A stretch of DNA of 64,000 nt from an uncultured Treponema sp. (GTDB lineage: Bacteria; Spirochaetota; Spirochaetia; Treponematales; Treponemataceae), in NCBI GenBank assembly GCA_910584475.1, contig CAJUBD010000004.1, forward strand, positions 1 to 64,000, read 5' to 3'. Positions 16,758 to 25,740 of the stretch are shown piece by piece; within the stretch, counting starts at the first letter, position 1; every line of letters begins with the position of its first letter. Below the pieces are notes generated by a model. The model was not told the origin of the DNA and did no database searches. It saw only the letters and a program-made list of their open reading frames with translations. A program made the translations under genes and the position numbers.

Positions 16758-18940
16758 GCATCGGTGCGGGAAAGAAGCAGCAAATCTTTGTCGCGGCTCA
16801 GATCCGCGATTCCGAGTTGCAAGTCGCCTGATTGCGCTGTTCCAGTGATTTGTCCGGGACCGCGAAGTTTCAAATCTTCTTCGGCAATGAAAAATCCATC
16901 GGTGCTTTGGCGCAGCACTTTCATTCGCGCAATTCCGTTTTCCGTGATGTTTTTTCTATAAATCAAAAAGCAAAATGATTGCTCTTTGCCTCGGCCTACG
17001 CGCCCTCGCAATTGGTGCAACTGCGAAAGCCCGAATCGGTCGGCTTGCTCAATGACCATGCATGTGGCATTCGGAACATCCACGCCCACTTCCACAACTG
17101 TCGTCGCAGCGAGGACTTGGATTTTGTTTTGCCGGAACTCGTCCAAAATTTTTGATTGTTTTTCTTCGGGAATTTTTGAATGTAGCAAAGCGCATTTGTA
17201 TTGCGGAAAAATATTTTGCGAAAGATTTTTGAATGCGGCTTCGGCGGATTTTATCCCCCCGCAATTGCCCGTCCAATTTTCATCGGAATCGAAATTCTCT
17301 TCGATAGCCGGATAGACAAAATACGCTTGCCTGCCTTTTGCCAGTTCCGCGCGGACGGCGTTGTATGCGTTTTGCTCGTGTCCCTCCGCCACAAGATAGG
17401 TCGTAATGGGTTTTCTTCCAGTAGGCATTGTTTTTATGGTGCTCACGTCGAGGTCTCCATAAACAGTAAGGGCGAGCGTTTGCGGAATGGGAGTCGCGCT
17501 CATCATCAAAAGGTGCGGAGCGGCGAAAATTTTTTGTGCTGATGCTGAATCGTTAGAAACAAGCGAGCGGCCTTTTTCTACGATCGCCTGCCTTTGCAGA
17601 ACCCCGAATCGATGTTGCTCGTCAATTATAGCAATCTGCAAATCTTTGTAAACTGTGTTCTTTGAAAAAAGCGCGTGCGTTCCGACAAGTATGTCAATCT
17701 CGCCGTTTTTCAAAGCCTTCAAAAGTGGGGCGCGTCCTGCCGCCTTGAGATTGCCGCTTAAAAACGCGCTTCGCACTCCGATTCTTTCCAAAAGGTGCGC
17801 GGAATTTTCAGCGTGTTGCTTTGCAAGAATTTCCGTAGGTGCCATAAATGCGCATTGTCCGCCCCAGTCGATTACACGAAGACAGGCAAAAAGCGCGACC
17901 AAAGTTTTTCCCGAGCCGACATCGCCTTGCAAAAGTCGTTGCATTGTAAAAGGCGGCTTGGAAACCGGACTTTCGTTTTTGAGAATTCGTGCGCGTTCGC
18001 TGTAGCCTTTGTCGATGTCGCGATTCATTTGCATAATCACACTCATCTGATCTTGAGTAAGCGTAAACGGAAGCCGCTCCAAAAGCGCGGCCTGCTTTGG
18101 TGAAAAATCATTTTTATTTTCGGAAGTCGTGCTCGAATTGCAATTGTTTTTGCCGGCGATTGATTCGGCGATGTTTGCCTGCGCAGTGTCCATAGCAGGG
18201 AGCGCGCCCTTGTGTTCGTATGCGCGCAAAAAAACTGTCTTTTGCAGATTGAACAATTCTTCGTAAACTAAAGTGTGGCGCGCAGATTTTATGTCATCCA
18301 AAGTTTGTGGCGCGTGGATTTTTTTTATGGCCTCTTGTTTTGAGAGCAAATTGCGCTTTGCGATTATTTCTTCGCTCAAGTCATTGTCGATGCCGTGCAA
18401 ATATTGCGAAAGGGCGGATTGTACCGCCTTGAAAACTTTTTTTTGCGAAAGACCTTGCGTGAGATGATAAATTGGAAATATACCTGTACCCGGTATAGGT
18501 ATGCCATCAAAGTCTGAAATCTCACCAGAATAGGAAATTTTTTCCGCTTCAAAGCTTGAACTTTGCAAGGAATTGTACTTTATAAAAAAACTTCCGCTCA
18601 CCGCAATGATGCTTCCGACGGGAAAAGTGTTTTGCAAGAAAGGACGGTTAAAGCAAATCAATTCAGCGGACGCGCTTTTGTCACGAATCAGAATTTTTAG
18701 AGTCTTCATTTTTCCGTAGCCGAACCACTCGTGCGCCACCACTTGCGCCACAGTGTGAATTTCTTTTGCAGTTTCAAATAAATTCAGCGGCACGATTTTC
18801 GTGCGATCCTTGTAATCGCGCGGAAAAAATTGTAGCAAGTCCGCCACGGTAAAAACATTGAGATTTGAAAATTGTCTCGCAGTTTCCGGACCAATTCCAG
18901 TGAGCGTGGAAATTGGAGTTTTGATTTCGGCGAGTTTCAT
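16712..18940 (-). CDS. recG: ATP-dependent DNA helicase RecG
   Basis: A 742-residue superfamily 2 helicase that remodels stalled forks and branched DNA. The N-terminal wedge/OB part (about 1-240) opens with ISTLTGIGPETARQFSNL. Motif I is LLQGDVGSGKT, motif II is DEQHRFG, motif III is SATPIPQTLALT, and motif VI is QLRGRVGRG. Slightly longer than E. coli RecG (693) through an insert near 250-275. The extreme C-terminus lies in the first unit of a tandem repeat array. It starts 9 bases after the yggT stop, so the two are likely cotranscribed. Confidence 0.93.
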   Translation of the reverse strand: MKLAEIKTPISTLTGIGPETARQFSNLNVFTVADLLQFFPRDYKDRTKIVPLNLFETAKEIHTVAQVVAHEWFGYGKMKTLKILIRDKSASAELICFNRPFLQNTFPVGSIIAVSGSFFIKYNSLQSSSFEAEKISYSGEISDFDGIPIPGTGIFPIYHLTQGLSQKKVFKAVQSALSQYLHGIDNDLSEEIIAKRNLLSKQEAIKKIHAPQTLDDIKSARHTLVYEELFNLQKTVFLRAYEHKGALPAMDTAQANIAESIAGKNNCNSSTTSENKNDFSPKQAALLERLPFTLTQDQMSVIMQMNRDIDKGYSERARILKNESPVSKPPFTMQRLLQGDVGSGKTLVALFACLRVIDWGGQCAFMAPTEILAKQHAENSAHLLERIGVRSAFLSGNLKAAGRAPLLKALKNGEIDILVGTHALFSKNTVYKDLQIAIIDEQHRFGVLQRQAIVEKGRSLVSNDSASAQKIFAAPHLLMMSATPIPQTLALTVYGDLDVSTIKTMPTGRKPITTYLVAEGHEQNAYNAVRAELAKGRQAYFVYPAIEENFDSDENWTGNCGGIKSAEAAFKNLSQNIFPQYKCALLHSKIPEEKQSKILDEFRQNKIQVLAATTVVEVGVDVPNATCMVIEQADRFGLSQLHQLRGRVGRGKEQSFCFLIYRKNITENGIARMKVLRQSTDGFFIAEEDLKLRGPGQITGTAQSGDLQLGIADLSRDKDLLLLSRTDAYAQVARATSQINFS

Positions 18941-18949
18941 TTTTGGAAA

Positions 18950-19537
18950 TTAAAACGGAATGAGTCGGCACATATTCGCCAAACCGCCCACAACTATTCC
19001 GCCGCCGAATCGCAAGATTATCAGCACGATGAGCGCGAGCACGAGCGCGTTTTTGTACGCCACTGGTTTTCCGCCCGAAAATAATTTTGTGATTGAATAT
19101 ACGAATGGGCTGAGCGAAGAATCTATTTGATACCAAATCGATGATTTTTTGTCTCCGCCCATCCACGCGACAATCAGTCGAATCGCGACCACGATTATCA
19201 AAAAGAAAATTATCGCCGCTACGACTGACCACGCCATTTGAATTATCAGGGCGAGAATCAAGGCGAACGAAATTTGCCCGCCTCGCGAAAGATTTTCCAA
19301 TACAAATGATGCCATTGAAAGGACAGCCAGCGCGACTATCGGCGAAAAGTCGATCGCGCCAAAGCGAAGCCATCGGATTCCCGAAAACAAATTCAAAAAC
19401 GGATCGCACACGCCCGACAAAAATCTTCCGAACGGCGAATATGAAAGTCCTGGAATCCAAGTGAGAATTATGCGGATTACGCAAAGCAGACTGTAAATAG
19501 AAACTGCCGCCGCCAATATCCTAAACAAATAAATCAT
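18950..19537 (-). CDS. YggT family membrane protein
   Basis: A 195-residue protein with two YGGT units, each a pair of membrane helices. The first has the signature ILTWIPGLSYSPFGRFLSGVCDPFLNLF, the second VAWMGGDKKSSIWYQIDSSLSPFVYSITKLF. YggT proteins are inner-membrane proteins of unclear role, often near cell-division genes. The ATG at 19537 has GGAGG five bases upstream; the ORF start at 19555 would overlap that site. First gene of a yggT-recG pair. Confidence 0.88.
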   Translation of the reverse strand: MIYLFRILAAAVSIYSLLCVIRIILTWIPGLSYSPFGRFLSGVCDPFLNLFSGIRWLRFGAIDFSPIVALAVLSMASFVLENLSRGGQISFALILALIIQMAWSVVAAIIFFLIIVVAIRLIVAWMGGDKKSSIWYQIDSSLSPFVYSITKLFSGGKPVAYKNALVLALIVLIILRFGGGIVVGGLANMCRLIPF

Positions 19538-19690
19538 TTTTCCTCCAAAATTCAAATGAAAAAAAAATTCAATTTTTCATTCGAATTTTCGCGCTTTGCA
19601 GCGAATCGAAAAGCGAAGTAAATAACGAAGTTTTTGCAAAAACTTCAAGACGAAAAAACCGGCAAAATCTCTGTCGGATTTTTTGTTATT
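19538..19690 (-). repeat. Structured element forming the yggT leader
   Basis: Minus strand: P1 (AAAAAATCCG...CGGTTTTTT), P2 (GAAGTTTTT/AAAAACTTC), linker TTATTTACTT, P3 (CGCTTT/AAAGCG), P4 outer stem AAAATTC/GAATTTT with inner ATGAAAAA/TTTTTCAT, then GGAGG. Same plan as the galE leader with different stem sequences. Confidence 0.55.
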
Positions 19691-19815
19691 TCCTTAAAAA
19701 TAAACGCCGCAGAAAATTTCAACTTCATAGGATGCTCAATTTGTCCGTGCAAGCAGGCAATTTAAACATCGTAAGCGTGATTTTCTCCAAACGAGGCAAA
19801 TGCGCCATTTGTCGT

Positions 19816-19973
19816 TTATGCGGATGCTTTTTTGTCACGCTCGACCACCACGAAATTCTTTGAAACAATTTTCAAGCGTCCGAATGTGACGGCGGCATCA
19901 ATCATTAAAGTTTTCACGACACCATGCGTTCAATAAATTTGAATTTTACGCTTTTGCCGCTTCTCACAAACAA
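19816..19973 (-). pseudogene. Possible frameshifted small gene
   Basis: A TTG start (19973) after AAGGAAACGG opens a 20-codon reading frame (FVRSGKSVKFKFIERMVS). It stops, but a -1 shift continues as VKTLMIDAAVTFGRLKIVSKNFVVVERDKK to a stop at 19816. The two halves look like one small protein of about 50 residues broken by an indel. A promoter-like TTGCAT (20036-20041), 16 bases, TATAAT (20014-20019) precedes it. The family is not recognised, and chance remains possible. Confidence 0.3.
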
Positions 19974-20155
19974 TTCCGTTTCCTTATAACATCAACGGCT
20001 TAAACATCGCTTTATTATATCATATATTTTGCATTATGCAATAGGCATTGCGTGAAACATATTATGCGAGACCGCTTAGTTCGCATGCGCAAGAAGAAAA
20101 GCTTTGAGCGAGCCTTTGGTTTGCGACAGATTTCAGTGTGGATTTCAAATATTCT

Positions 20156-21349
20156 CTAATAAAGGATTTTCGCCAAATCAACTTTTATAAAGCCGGCGCG
20201 TCCTGTTTCGAAAAATTCGCATTCCTCCCAAGCAGCAAAAAATTGCGTTCCAGAAATTCCAAAATCGAAATAAACGTAGCCATCAGGAAGTTTCGGCAAA
20301 CGCAATGCAATTGGCTTTCCGCCGTTCAAAATTTTTTGTCCGTAAAGCGCGCCGTTCAAAAAAACTGTGCCGTCTTCAAAAAGCGCGGCGACCCAAGTGT
20401 CGCTGATTTGCACTGTGGCTTTTCTCATCGCGCCGCCTGAAACTTTTCCGTGCAAATATTCGCGTGGAGTGGGACCAGAGGCGATTTTGCATTCGGCGTA
20501 AAAATTGAAATTAGTCGGCAAATACTTAAGCAATTCTTTTACGCGCTCGGGAGCATAAGAAAATTCCTGCGGGCGACGGTATGCGCGAAATTCATCTTCG
20601 GTGGATTCCTCTATCGAAATAAAATTTCGTTCGGGTGAAATCGAAAGCAACGCGGTTTCGGGACGAAATTTCAAGTATTCAAATTTCGTTTCATTTTCAT
20701 CGCTGGATTTCGTAGAGCAAAACCATTGTGTGCCGTTCCAGCAAAAATCGTTCACTTGAGTTTTTTCGTCGAGCGCGAGATTTTCGTAAGTCAAAATCGG
20801 AAAGAACACGCCTGAATCTTGCGCAAACTGCACGAGAAAAGGACGGAACTTTTCGTGCGCGGAAATTTTTTCGTTGAAAAAAGAATTCTTGTAAACCGAA
20901 ATAATCGGCGTTCCATTCATAAAAACAATTTTTTCGGCGGAACGATTTGTAAAAATTGAATCGTCTTTATAAACTTTGATTTCATCCGCGCCCAGTGAAA
21001 TTACGCCAAGATGATTGACAAGCGCGAAAACTTTTGGAGCAGATTTTGCGTCTATATCAAGCGGAGAATTTTCCGCCGCCTGTGCCATATAAGAAATTCT
21101 CAAAGCCTCGGTCCACGGCTTTTTTATTATGGCAGGAGTTTTTTGGGGTCGTCCGACTTTTTCAAAACCACCGCGCGTCAGACAAAACCATTCAAAAGTC
21201 GAATTCTTTTTTTCCAAATTTACGATTTTCTCGGCAGCGACAGGAATTTGTTCCTGTGCATTTTTTTTGTTACACGAAATCAAAGTCGAAAAAAAAGCCG
21301 CGCAAAAAATTATCGAGAAAATGAATTTTGTTTTGTGAAAAATTTTCAT
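20156..21349 (-). CDS. Hypothetical lipoprotein
   Basis: A 397-residue protein with a spirochaete-type lipoprotein signal: MKIFHKTKF, a hydrophobic core, and lipobox LISC at about residue 26, followed by NKKNAQEQ. The mature part looks beta-rich with repeating segments such as GVISLGADEIKVYK and TQWFCSTKSS, suggesting a beta-propeller-like fold (inference). No enzyme motif seen. The start at 21349 is chosen because TAAAAT ends 7 bases before it, with TTGCAA 17 bases further up; an in-frame ATG at 21385 overlaps that -35 box. Confidence 0.7.
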   Translation of the reverse strand: MKIFHKTKFIFSIIFCAAFFSTLISCNKKNAQEQIPVAAEKIVNLEKKNSTFEWFCLTRGGFEKVGRPQKTPAIIKKPWTEALRISYMAQAAENSPLDIDAKSAPKVFALVNHLGVISLGADEIKVYKDDSIFTNRSAEKIVFMNGTPIISVYKNSFFNEKISAHEKFRPFLVQFAQDSGVFFPILTYENLALDEKTQVNDFCWNGTQWFCSTKSSDENETKFEYLKFRPETALLSISPERNFISIEESTEDEFRAYRRPQEFSYAPERVKELLKYLPTNFNFYAECKIASGPTPREYLHGKVSGGAMRKATVQISDTWVAALFEDGTVFLNGALYGQKILNGGKPIALRLPKLPDGYVYFDFGISGTQFFAAWEECEFFETGRAGFIKVDLAKILY

Positions 21350-21356
21350 CGTTTTC

Positions 21357-21385
21357 ATTTTATAGTTTCGGCAGAATTTTTGCAA
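21357..21385 (-). promoter_or_regulatory. Leaderless promoter of the 397-residue lipoprotein
   Basis: Minus strand TTGCAA (21380-21385), 17 bases, TAAAAT (21357-21362), then 7 bases and the ATG at 21349. Confidence 0.6.
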
Positions 21386-21431
21386 TTGTCGAGAGAAATT
21401 CTCCTTACTTTTTTGACGAACATTTAAAACC

Positions 21432-21790
21432 AGTGTTTAAATTTTGCGCCAAAATGCCGCCGCAAATTTTAACTTCGAGTTTCCTTCAGAAACTCGCACA
21501 TCTACTGCAACTTCTCATTCCATTGCGAAGTTGCGTTTTTTAACAACTCAAAAGTTGAAACTTTTTTCGTTGTTAAAAATTAAGGAGCGTTTAAATTTTG
21601 CGCCAAAATACTGTCGCAAAATTTAACTTCGAGTTTTGTTCCAAAACTCGCGCATCCACTGCAACTTCTCATTCCATTGCGAAGTTGCGTTTTTTAACAA
21701 CTCAAAAGTTGAAACTTTTTTCGTTGTTAAAAATTAAGGAGCGTTTAAATTTTGCGCCAAAATGCTGTGCCAACTTTAACTTCGAGTTTT
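21432..21790 (+). repeat. Tandem array of structured elements (two full, one partial)
   Basis: Two direct copies of about 154 bp (21436-21589 and 21590-21743) and a third partial one. In copy two: P1 TTAAATTTTGCG/CGCAAAATTTAA (21591-21602 with 21615-21626), P2 CGAGTTTT-gttcc-AAAACTCG (21630-21650), linker CGCATCCACTGC, P3 GCAACTT/AAGTTGC, P4 TTTTTAACAAC/GTTGTTAAAAA with inner AAAAGTT/AACTTTT, then TTAAGGAGC. No plus-strand gene follows, so these copies are not leaders. Confidence 0.75.
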
Positions 21791-21818
21791 TTCATCACTG
21801 ACGGATGTTTGATTTTTT

Positions 21819-24311
21819 TCATCCCATAATCGAAAAGAACGCGATTTCGCTCTGCCAGTCGAAAATGGAATTTTGTGTCGCGCTTTGCAAAAGCCGCGAA
21901 ACTTCAAGCAATTTTTTCTCACCGATGGCGGCGCGAATCGCCGCGCCGTAAGCTGAAGTCTCGTTTTCGAACCAAGCCAAAATTTCTTTTTGCGTGATTC
22001 GCCGTTTTTCGATTATTTTTTTTGATGAAGCGTCAATTTTGAATCCCTGTTCTTCAAAAACATTTTTTACGGAAGCGGCGTTCCACGAAAAAAGCGGATT
22101 TTCTTTGTCGGTGAAAAACTTTTCTTCTGCGTCCGACATTTTTTTCAAAACTTCGCTCCATTCCGCCGTGGGATTTTCTTGGAAAATTTGCTTTCCGATG
22201 AGCGAGGAAATATGTTGCGTGGCGTTCGGGATTTGCTGCGAAATCACTACTTGCCATTTTTGCGGAAGGCTGCCCGCCAAAGCGGCTTCAGAAAAAGCGT
22301 CGCGCATCGCCAAAATCGAATCTTCGCTTGCAAATGGATTTCGGAAAAAGAATTTGTCGAAAATTATGTTTTTGTCCGAAAATATTTTCAAGACATTTTT
22401 CAAAATTCTTGAGTTCAAAAATCGCGCGGATTTTTTTTCGCTGTCATCTGCGTTTTCAGAAATCGGATTTAAAATCAAAATCGGCTTGTCCAATTCGCCG
22501 AGCGTCGTCGCGTAATGTTCGCAGATTTCCATTCCTTTTTGCGAACGGCAGATTCCGCAAGTCACGCCCTCGGGGCATTCACGCAAAAGCTGCCACAGCA
22601 AAAGCGAGTCGTCCGCATTCCAAACAAGCGAACGGTCGCTTCTAGAAAGCCTTGCGGCGGCAATCATCGTGTCGCGGATGCCAAGCAGAATTTCGGCGCG
22701 GTTGGAATCAATTCTTTGTCGCCAAGATTTGTCGGCAAATTGCAGCGCGTTTTCGCGCGAAGCGTCGTTCGGGCTGAAAGTCAATGATTCGCCTTTTTTA
22801 ATTTCGCCACCTTTGAAATGCGCGTTAATCCACCATTCAGAAATCGGATTCGCGCCAAATTCGGATTTTTGCTTTTGAGGCATTTTTTCCTGCGAATTCT
22901 TCGAGCCTGTGATTTGGCTCGCCGTCGGATCGAGCGGGCGTTCGCCAGTGTCGTCTTCAAGCAAGGCTGCAATTTGCAATTCGCGCCGTGAAAGGACTTC
23001 GCCACGGATTTTGTTTTCATAGCCTTGGTCGCTCGGATTGTAAAAAACTTTTCCCACAAGAGCGTCGGGCAAATATTGTTGCGCCACCCAATGGTCGCGG
23101 TAGGCGTGTGGATAAAGATAGCCCGCGCCATGTCCGAAGCCTTCGGCATCGCGGCTTGCATCCCGCAAATGGTTCGGCACTTCGGCATCTTCTTTTTCCA
23201 CGGAAGAAAGCGCATCGAAAAACGCCATGCTTGAATTCGATTTGGGCGCGGTGGCAAGATACAAAGCGGCGTGCGCCAAATGGTAGCGGCCTTCGGGAAG
23301 TCCAATTCTGTCGAAAGCGCGCGCGCAAGATTCTACCACGCAAATGGCATAAGGGTCGGCAAGACCCGTGTCTTCGCAAGCGGAAATCAGCATCCGTCTG
23401 AAAATAAAATGCGGATCTTCTCCCGAGCGAACCATCCGCGCAAGCCAATACATCGCCGCGTCCGCGTCTCGACCGCGCAGGCTTTTTATGAACGCGCTGA
23501 TTATGTCGTAATGATAGTCGCCGTCACGGTCATAAAGCACGACCTTTTTTTGAATTGATTCTTCGGCGGCTTCACGGCTGATGTAGATTGTGCTTCCGTA
23601 AGCGGGGCGCGGCGGAGTGGCGGAAGGCGCCCAAATTTCAGGCGTGGTTTCCACCGCCAGTTCCAAAGCGTTCAAAAGCGAGCGCGCGTCTCCGTTTGCA
23701 GTGTCAATCAAATGTTCCAATGCGCATTTTTCAAATTCAATTTTCCAATGTCCGTAGCCGCGCTCCACATCATTCAAAGCCAAATAAGCGGCTTTTTGCA
23801 AATCATCTTTCGTGAGCGGCTTCAACTGGAAAACTCGGCTGCGCGAAACTAAAGCCTTGTTCACTTCAAAGAAAGGATTTTCTGTCGTCGCGCCGATTAA
23901 AATTATCGTGCCATTTTCCACCCATGGCAAAAGCGCGTCTTGCTGCGCCTTGTTCCAGCGGTGCACTTCGTCCACAAAAAGGATTGTTCGTCGTCCGTAA
24001 AAATTCTTGAAGTCGTCTGCCTTTTTTATTGCGGCGCGAATATCGGCCACGCCGGTAAGCACGGCGTTCAGCGTGATAAAGTTAGATTTCGTGTGGTTCG
24101 CGATTACGCGGGCAAGCGTGGTTTTTCCGCTTCCTGGCGGACCGTAAAAAATCACCGAAGAAAGTTGGTCAGCGGCAATCGCGCGACGCAAAAGCCGCCC
24201 TTTGCCCACAATGTGATCCTGCCCGATATATTCGTCCAAAGTGCGCGCGCGCATTCGGGCGGCGAGTGGTTCGTGAGAAATATTTTCTTTATTGAACAAA
24301 TCGTCGGACAT
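21819..24311 (-). CDS. rarA: RarA/MgsA-type AAA ATPase with a long C-terminal extension
   Basis: An 830-residue protein. The first ~440 residues are a RarA (replication-associated recombination protein A): RPxxLDEYIGQDHIVG-like start, Walker A GPPGSGKTT, Walker B LFVDEVHRWNKAQQD, sensor 1 GATTENPFFEVN, and the tetramerisation region with MLISACEDTGLADP and YLATAPKSNSSMAF. RarA acts at stalled replication forks. E. coli RarA has 447 residues; here a further ~370 follow, with a Cys pair in VTCGICRSQKG and SLVWNADDSLLLWQLL, which I cannot assign. No Shine-Dalgarno is visible at the ATG. Confidence 0.85.
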   Translation of the reverse strand: MSDDLFNKENISHEPLAARMRARTLDEYIGQDHIVGKGRLLRRAIAADQLSSVIFYGPPGSGKTTLARVIANHTKSNFITLNAVLTGVADIRAAIKKADDFKNFYGRRTILFVDEVHRWNKAQQDALLPWVENGTIILIGATTENPFFEVNKALVSRSRVFQLKPLTKDDLQKAAYLALNDVERGYGHWKIEFEKCALEHLIDTANGDARSLLNALELAVETTPEIWAPSATPPRPAYGSTIYISREAAEESIQKKVVLYDRDGDYHYDIISAFIKSLRGRDADAAMYWLARMVRSGEDPHFIFRRMLISACEDTGLADPYAICVVESCARAFDRIGLPEGRYHLAHAALYLATAPKSNSSMAFFDALSSVEKEDAEVPNHLRDASRDAEGFGHGAGYLYPHAYRDHWVAQQYLPDALVGKVFYNPSDQGYENKIRGEVLSRRELQIAALLEDDTGERPLDPTASQITGSKNSQEKMPQKQKSEFGANPISEWWINAHFKGGEIKKGESLTFSPNDASRENALQFADKSWRQRIDSNRAEILLGIRDTMIAAARLSRSDRSLVWNADDSLLLWQLLRECPEGVTCGICRSQKGMEICEHYATTLGELDKPILILNPISENADDSEKKSARFLNSRILKNVLKIFSDKNIIFDKFFFRNPFASEDSILAMRDAFSEAALAGSLPQKWQVVISQQIPNATQHISSLIGKQIFQENPTAEWSEVLKKMSDAEEKFFTDKENPLFSWNAASVKNVFEEQGFKIDASSKKIIEKRRITQKEILAWFENETSAYGAAIRAAIGEKKLLEVSRLLQSATQNSIFDWQSEIAFFSIMG

Positions 24312-24600
24312 TGCAGTTAATAGTTACCAGTTTATTAGTTAATAGTTGCGGTAAAAATAATTTTACAAAGCAAAATTATTTTTACTAAATTGTAAATTTT
24401 ACGAAACTGCGAGTTTTGCAAGCAAAACTCGTTAGCAAACCGTAGGTTTACGATTCATTTTGACACGCTCAATCACCGCATTTATCAAAATTTCAAACTT
24501 CGACGCTATGTGCTGCAACATTTTACACCTCGAGTTTTTGTGTTTTTTTGGTAGCGAAGCGGACAAAAAATGCGAACTTCGTGAGCAAACAAAAACTCGA
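24312..24600. other. Gene-free stretch before rarA
   Basis: No gene seen. It holds a hairpin CGAGTTTTG-caag-CAAAACTCG (near 24410-24430) resembling P2 of the structured element and a large inverted repeat, CTCGAGTTTTTGT near 24533 with ACAAAAACTCGAG near 24590. Confidence 0.4.
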
Positions 24601-24637
24601 GGGATTAAAAAAAACGCAAAGCGTTTTTTTTAATCCC
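24601..24637. terminator. Perfect 17-bp palindromic terminator containing a stop codon
   Basis: A 17-bp perfect stem, GGGATT-A8-CGC and its complement, with a 3-base loop. The TAA stop of the upstream lipoprotein gene (24630-24632) lies in the 5' arm on the minus strand. The A8/T8 runs make it able to terminate in both directions. Confidence 0.8.
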
Positions 24638-25727
24638 GGTTCCAATTTCCGCGCTCAGGATAATACGCCCAGAGACAAGCATGATCGAACTGCTCATAGC
24701 GACCTTCAAAGTCTGTCGCGGCATATATCGCAGTTTCGGTTTCATTCTTTTCGGGATTTATGACCAGAAGCGAGTTCACTTCATAGCCGCCGCTCATTAT
24801 CGCATCGGCGTTCGTCTTGAAACTTTCTTCACCGCCGACGCTTCCGTCAGCATTAAGTTTGTAATGTTCTATTCCCCCCGCTGTTCCGACAAGAATGTAA
24901 TCGTTTGTCACCGCCAAAGAATAAATATAGTCGCCCGCTTTTTTGCTATTTTTCACTGCGCCGTCCCAATACAACGTGCTGTCCTTGGAATAATATCGTA
25001 CTGTGGCATCGCTTTCATTTGTCTCATTTGTACACGAAGCTGAACCGTAATCGTAATATGTTCTTGAACGCTCCGCAAATTTTACGCCATCCATATACGC
25101 ACACGATGCGGCATTTTTTGCGGCGGCTTCTTCTGTCGGCGCGTTCGTTCCGTTCAATTTATAGCCGGTTCCGTCATAATTGAAATACGCGCTGCGATTT
25201 TCATTTTTAATCGTGTTCGTGCAAAAAAGATAGAGCGCGGGATTGTCGTCTCCCGTGTCGGTTGGGTCAGTGTCAATATCCCGCACTTCAGTCCATTCTT
25301 TGCCGTCCGCGCTGGCATAAATGGCGCGGGCGTTCCAACGGTTTTGGCCTTTATCCGTGTTCTCATCCCACCATGCGACGAACGCGTAAATATGGTCGGA
25401 ATCGGCCGCCAAAGCCATTATGTAGTCGCTTGAACCTATGTCTTTGTTCGAGCACACTTTTTGCCATCCGCCGTAAGAGTGGTCGGCGCTATTACCCGAG
25501 TTTGGCTTTCGGAAAATTTCTCCGCCGTTTGTTATGTACAAATATTCTGTGCCACCGCTTGAAACTCGTATGATTGAACGGACGACTCCTTCCACCGAAC
25601 TGTCTTTTAAGGTGACTTCTTTCCTTATGCTTGCGTAAATGACATCTTGACAACTTGAAAAAGCAAAAACCGCGAAAATCATGACCGAGGCGAAAAATAT
25701 TTTTTTCAAAAATCTTGACAAATTCAT
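24630..25727 (-). CDS. Hypothetical lipoprotein, second gene of an envelope operon
   Basis: A 365-residue protein with a lipoprotein signal (MNLSRFLKK, hydrophobic core, FSSC lipobox at about residue 27). The mature part has repeating motifs such as YLYITNGGEIFRKP, AIYASADGKEWTEV and TLYWDGAVKNS that recall BNR or beta-propeller blades. Function unknown. GGGAGAA is close to the ATG. It starts 13 bases after the stop of the outer-membrane gene and ends inside its own terminator stem. Confidence 0.75.
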   Translation of the reverse strand: MNLSRFLKKIFFASVMIFAVFAFSSCQDVIYASIRKEVTLKDSSVEGVVRSIIRVSSGGTEYLYITNGGEIFRKPNSGNSADHSYGGWQKVCSNKDIGSSDYIMALAADSDHIYAFVAWWDENTDKGQNRWNARAIYASADGKEWTEVRDIDTDPTDTGDDNPALYLFCTNTIKNENRSAYFNYDGTGYKLNGTNAPTEEAAAKNAASCAYMDGVKFAERSRTYYDYGSASCTNETNESDATVRYYSKDSTLYWDGAVKNSKKAGDYIYSLAVTNDYILVGTAGGIEHYKLNADGSVGGEESFKTNADAIMSGGYEVNSLLVINPEKNETETAIYAATDFEGRYEQFDHACLWAYYPERGNWNRD

Positions 25728-25740
25728 TTCTCCCGCCTCT

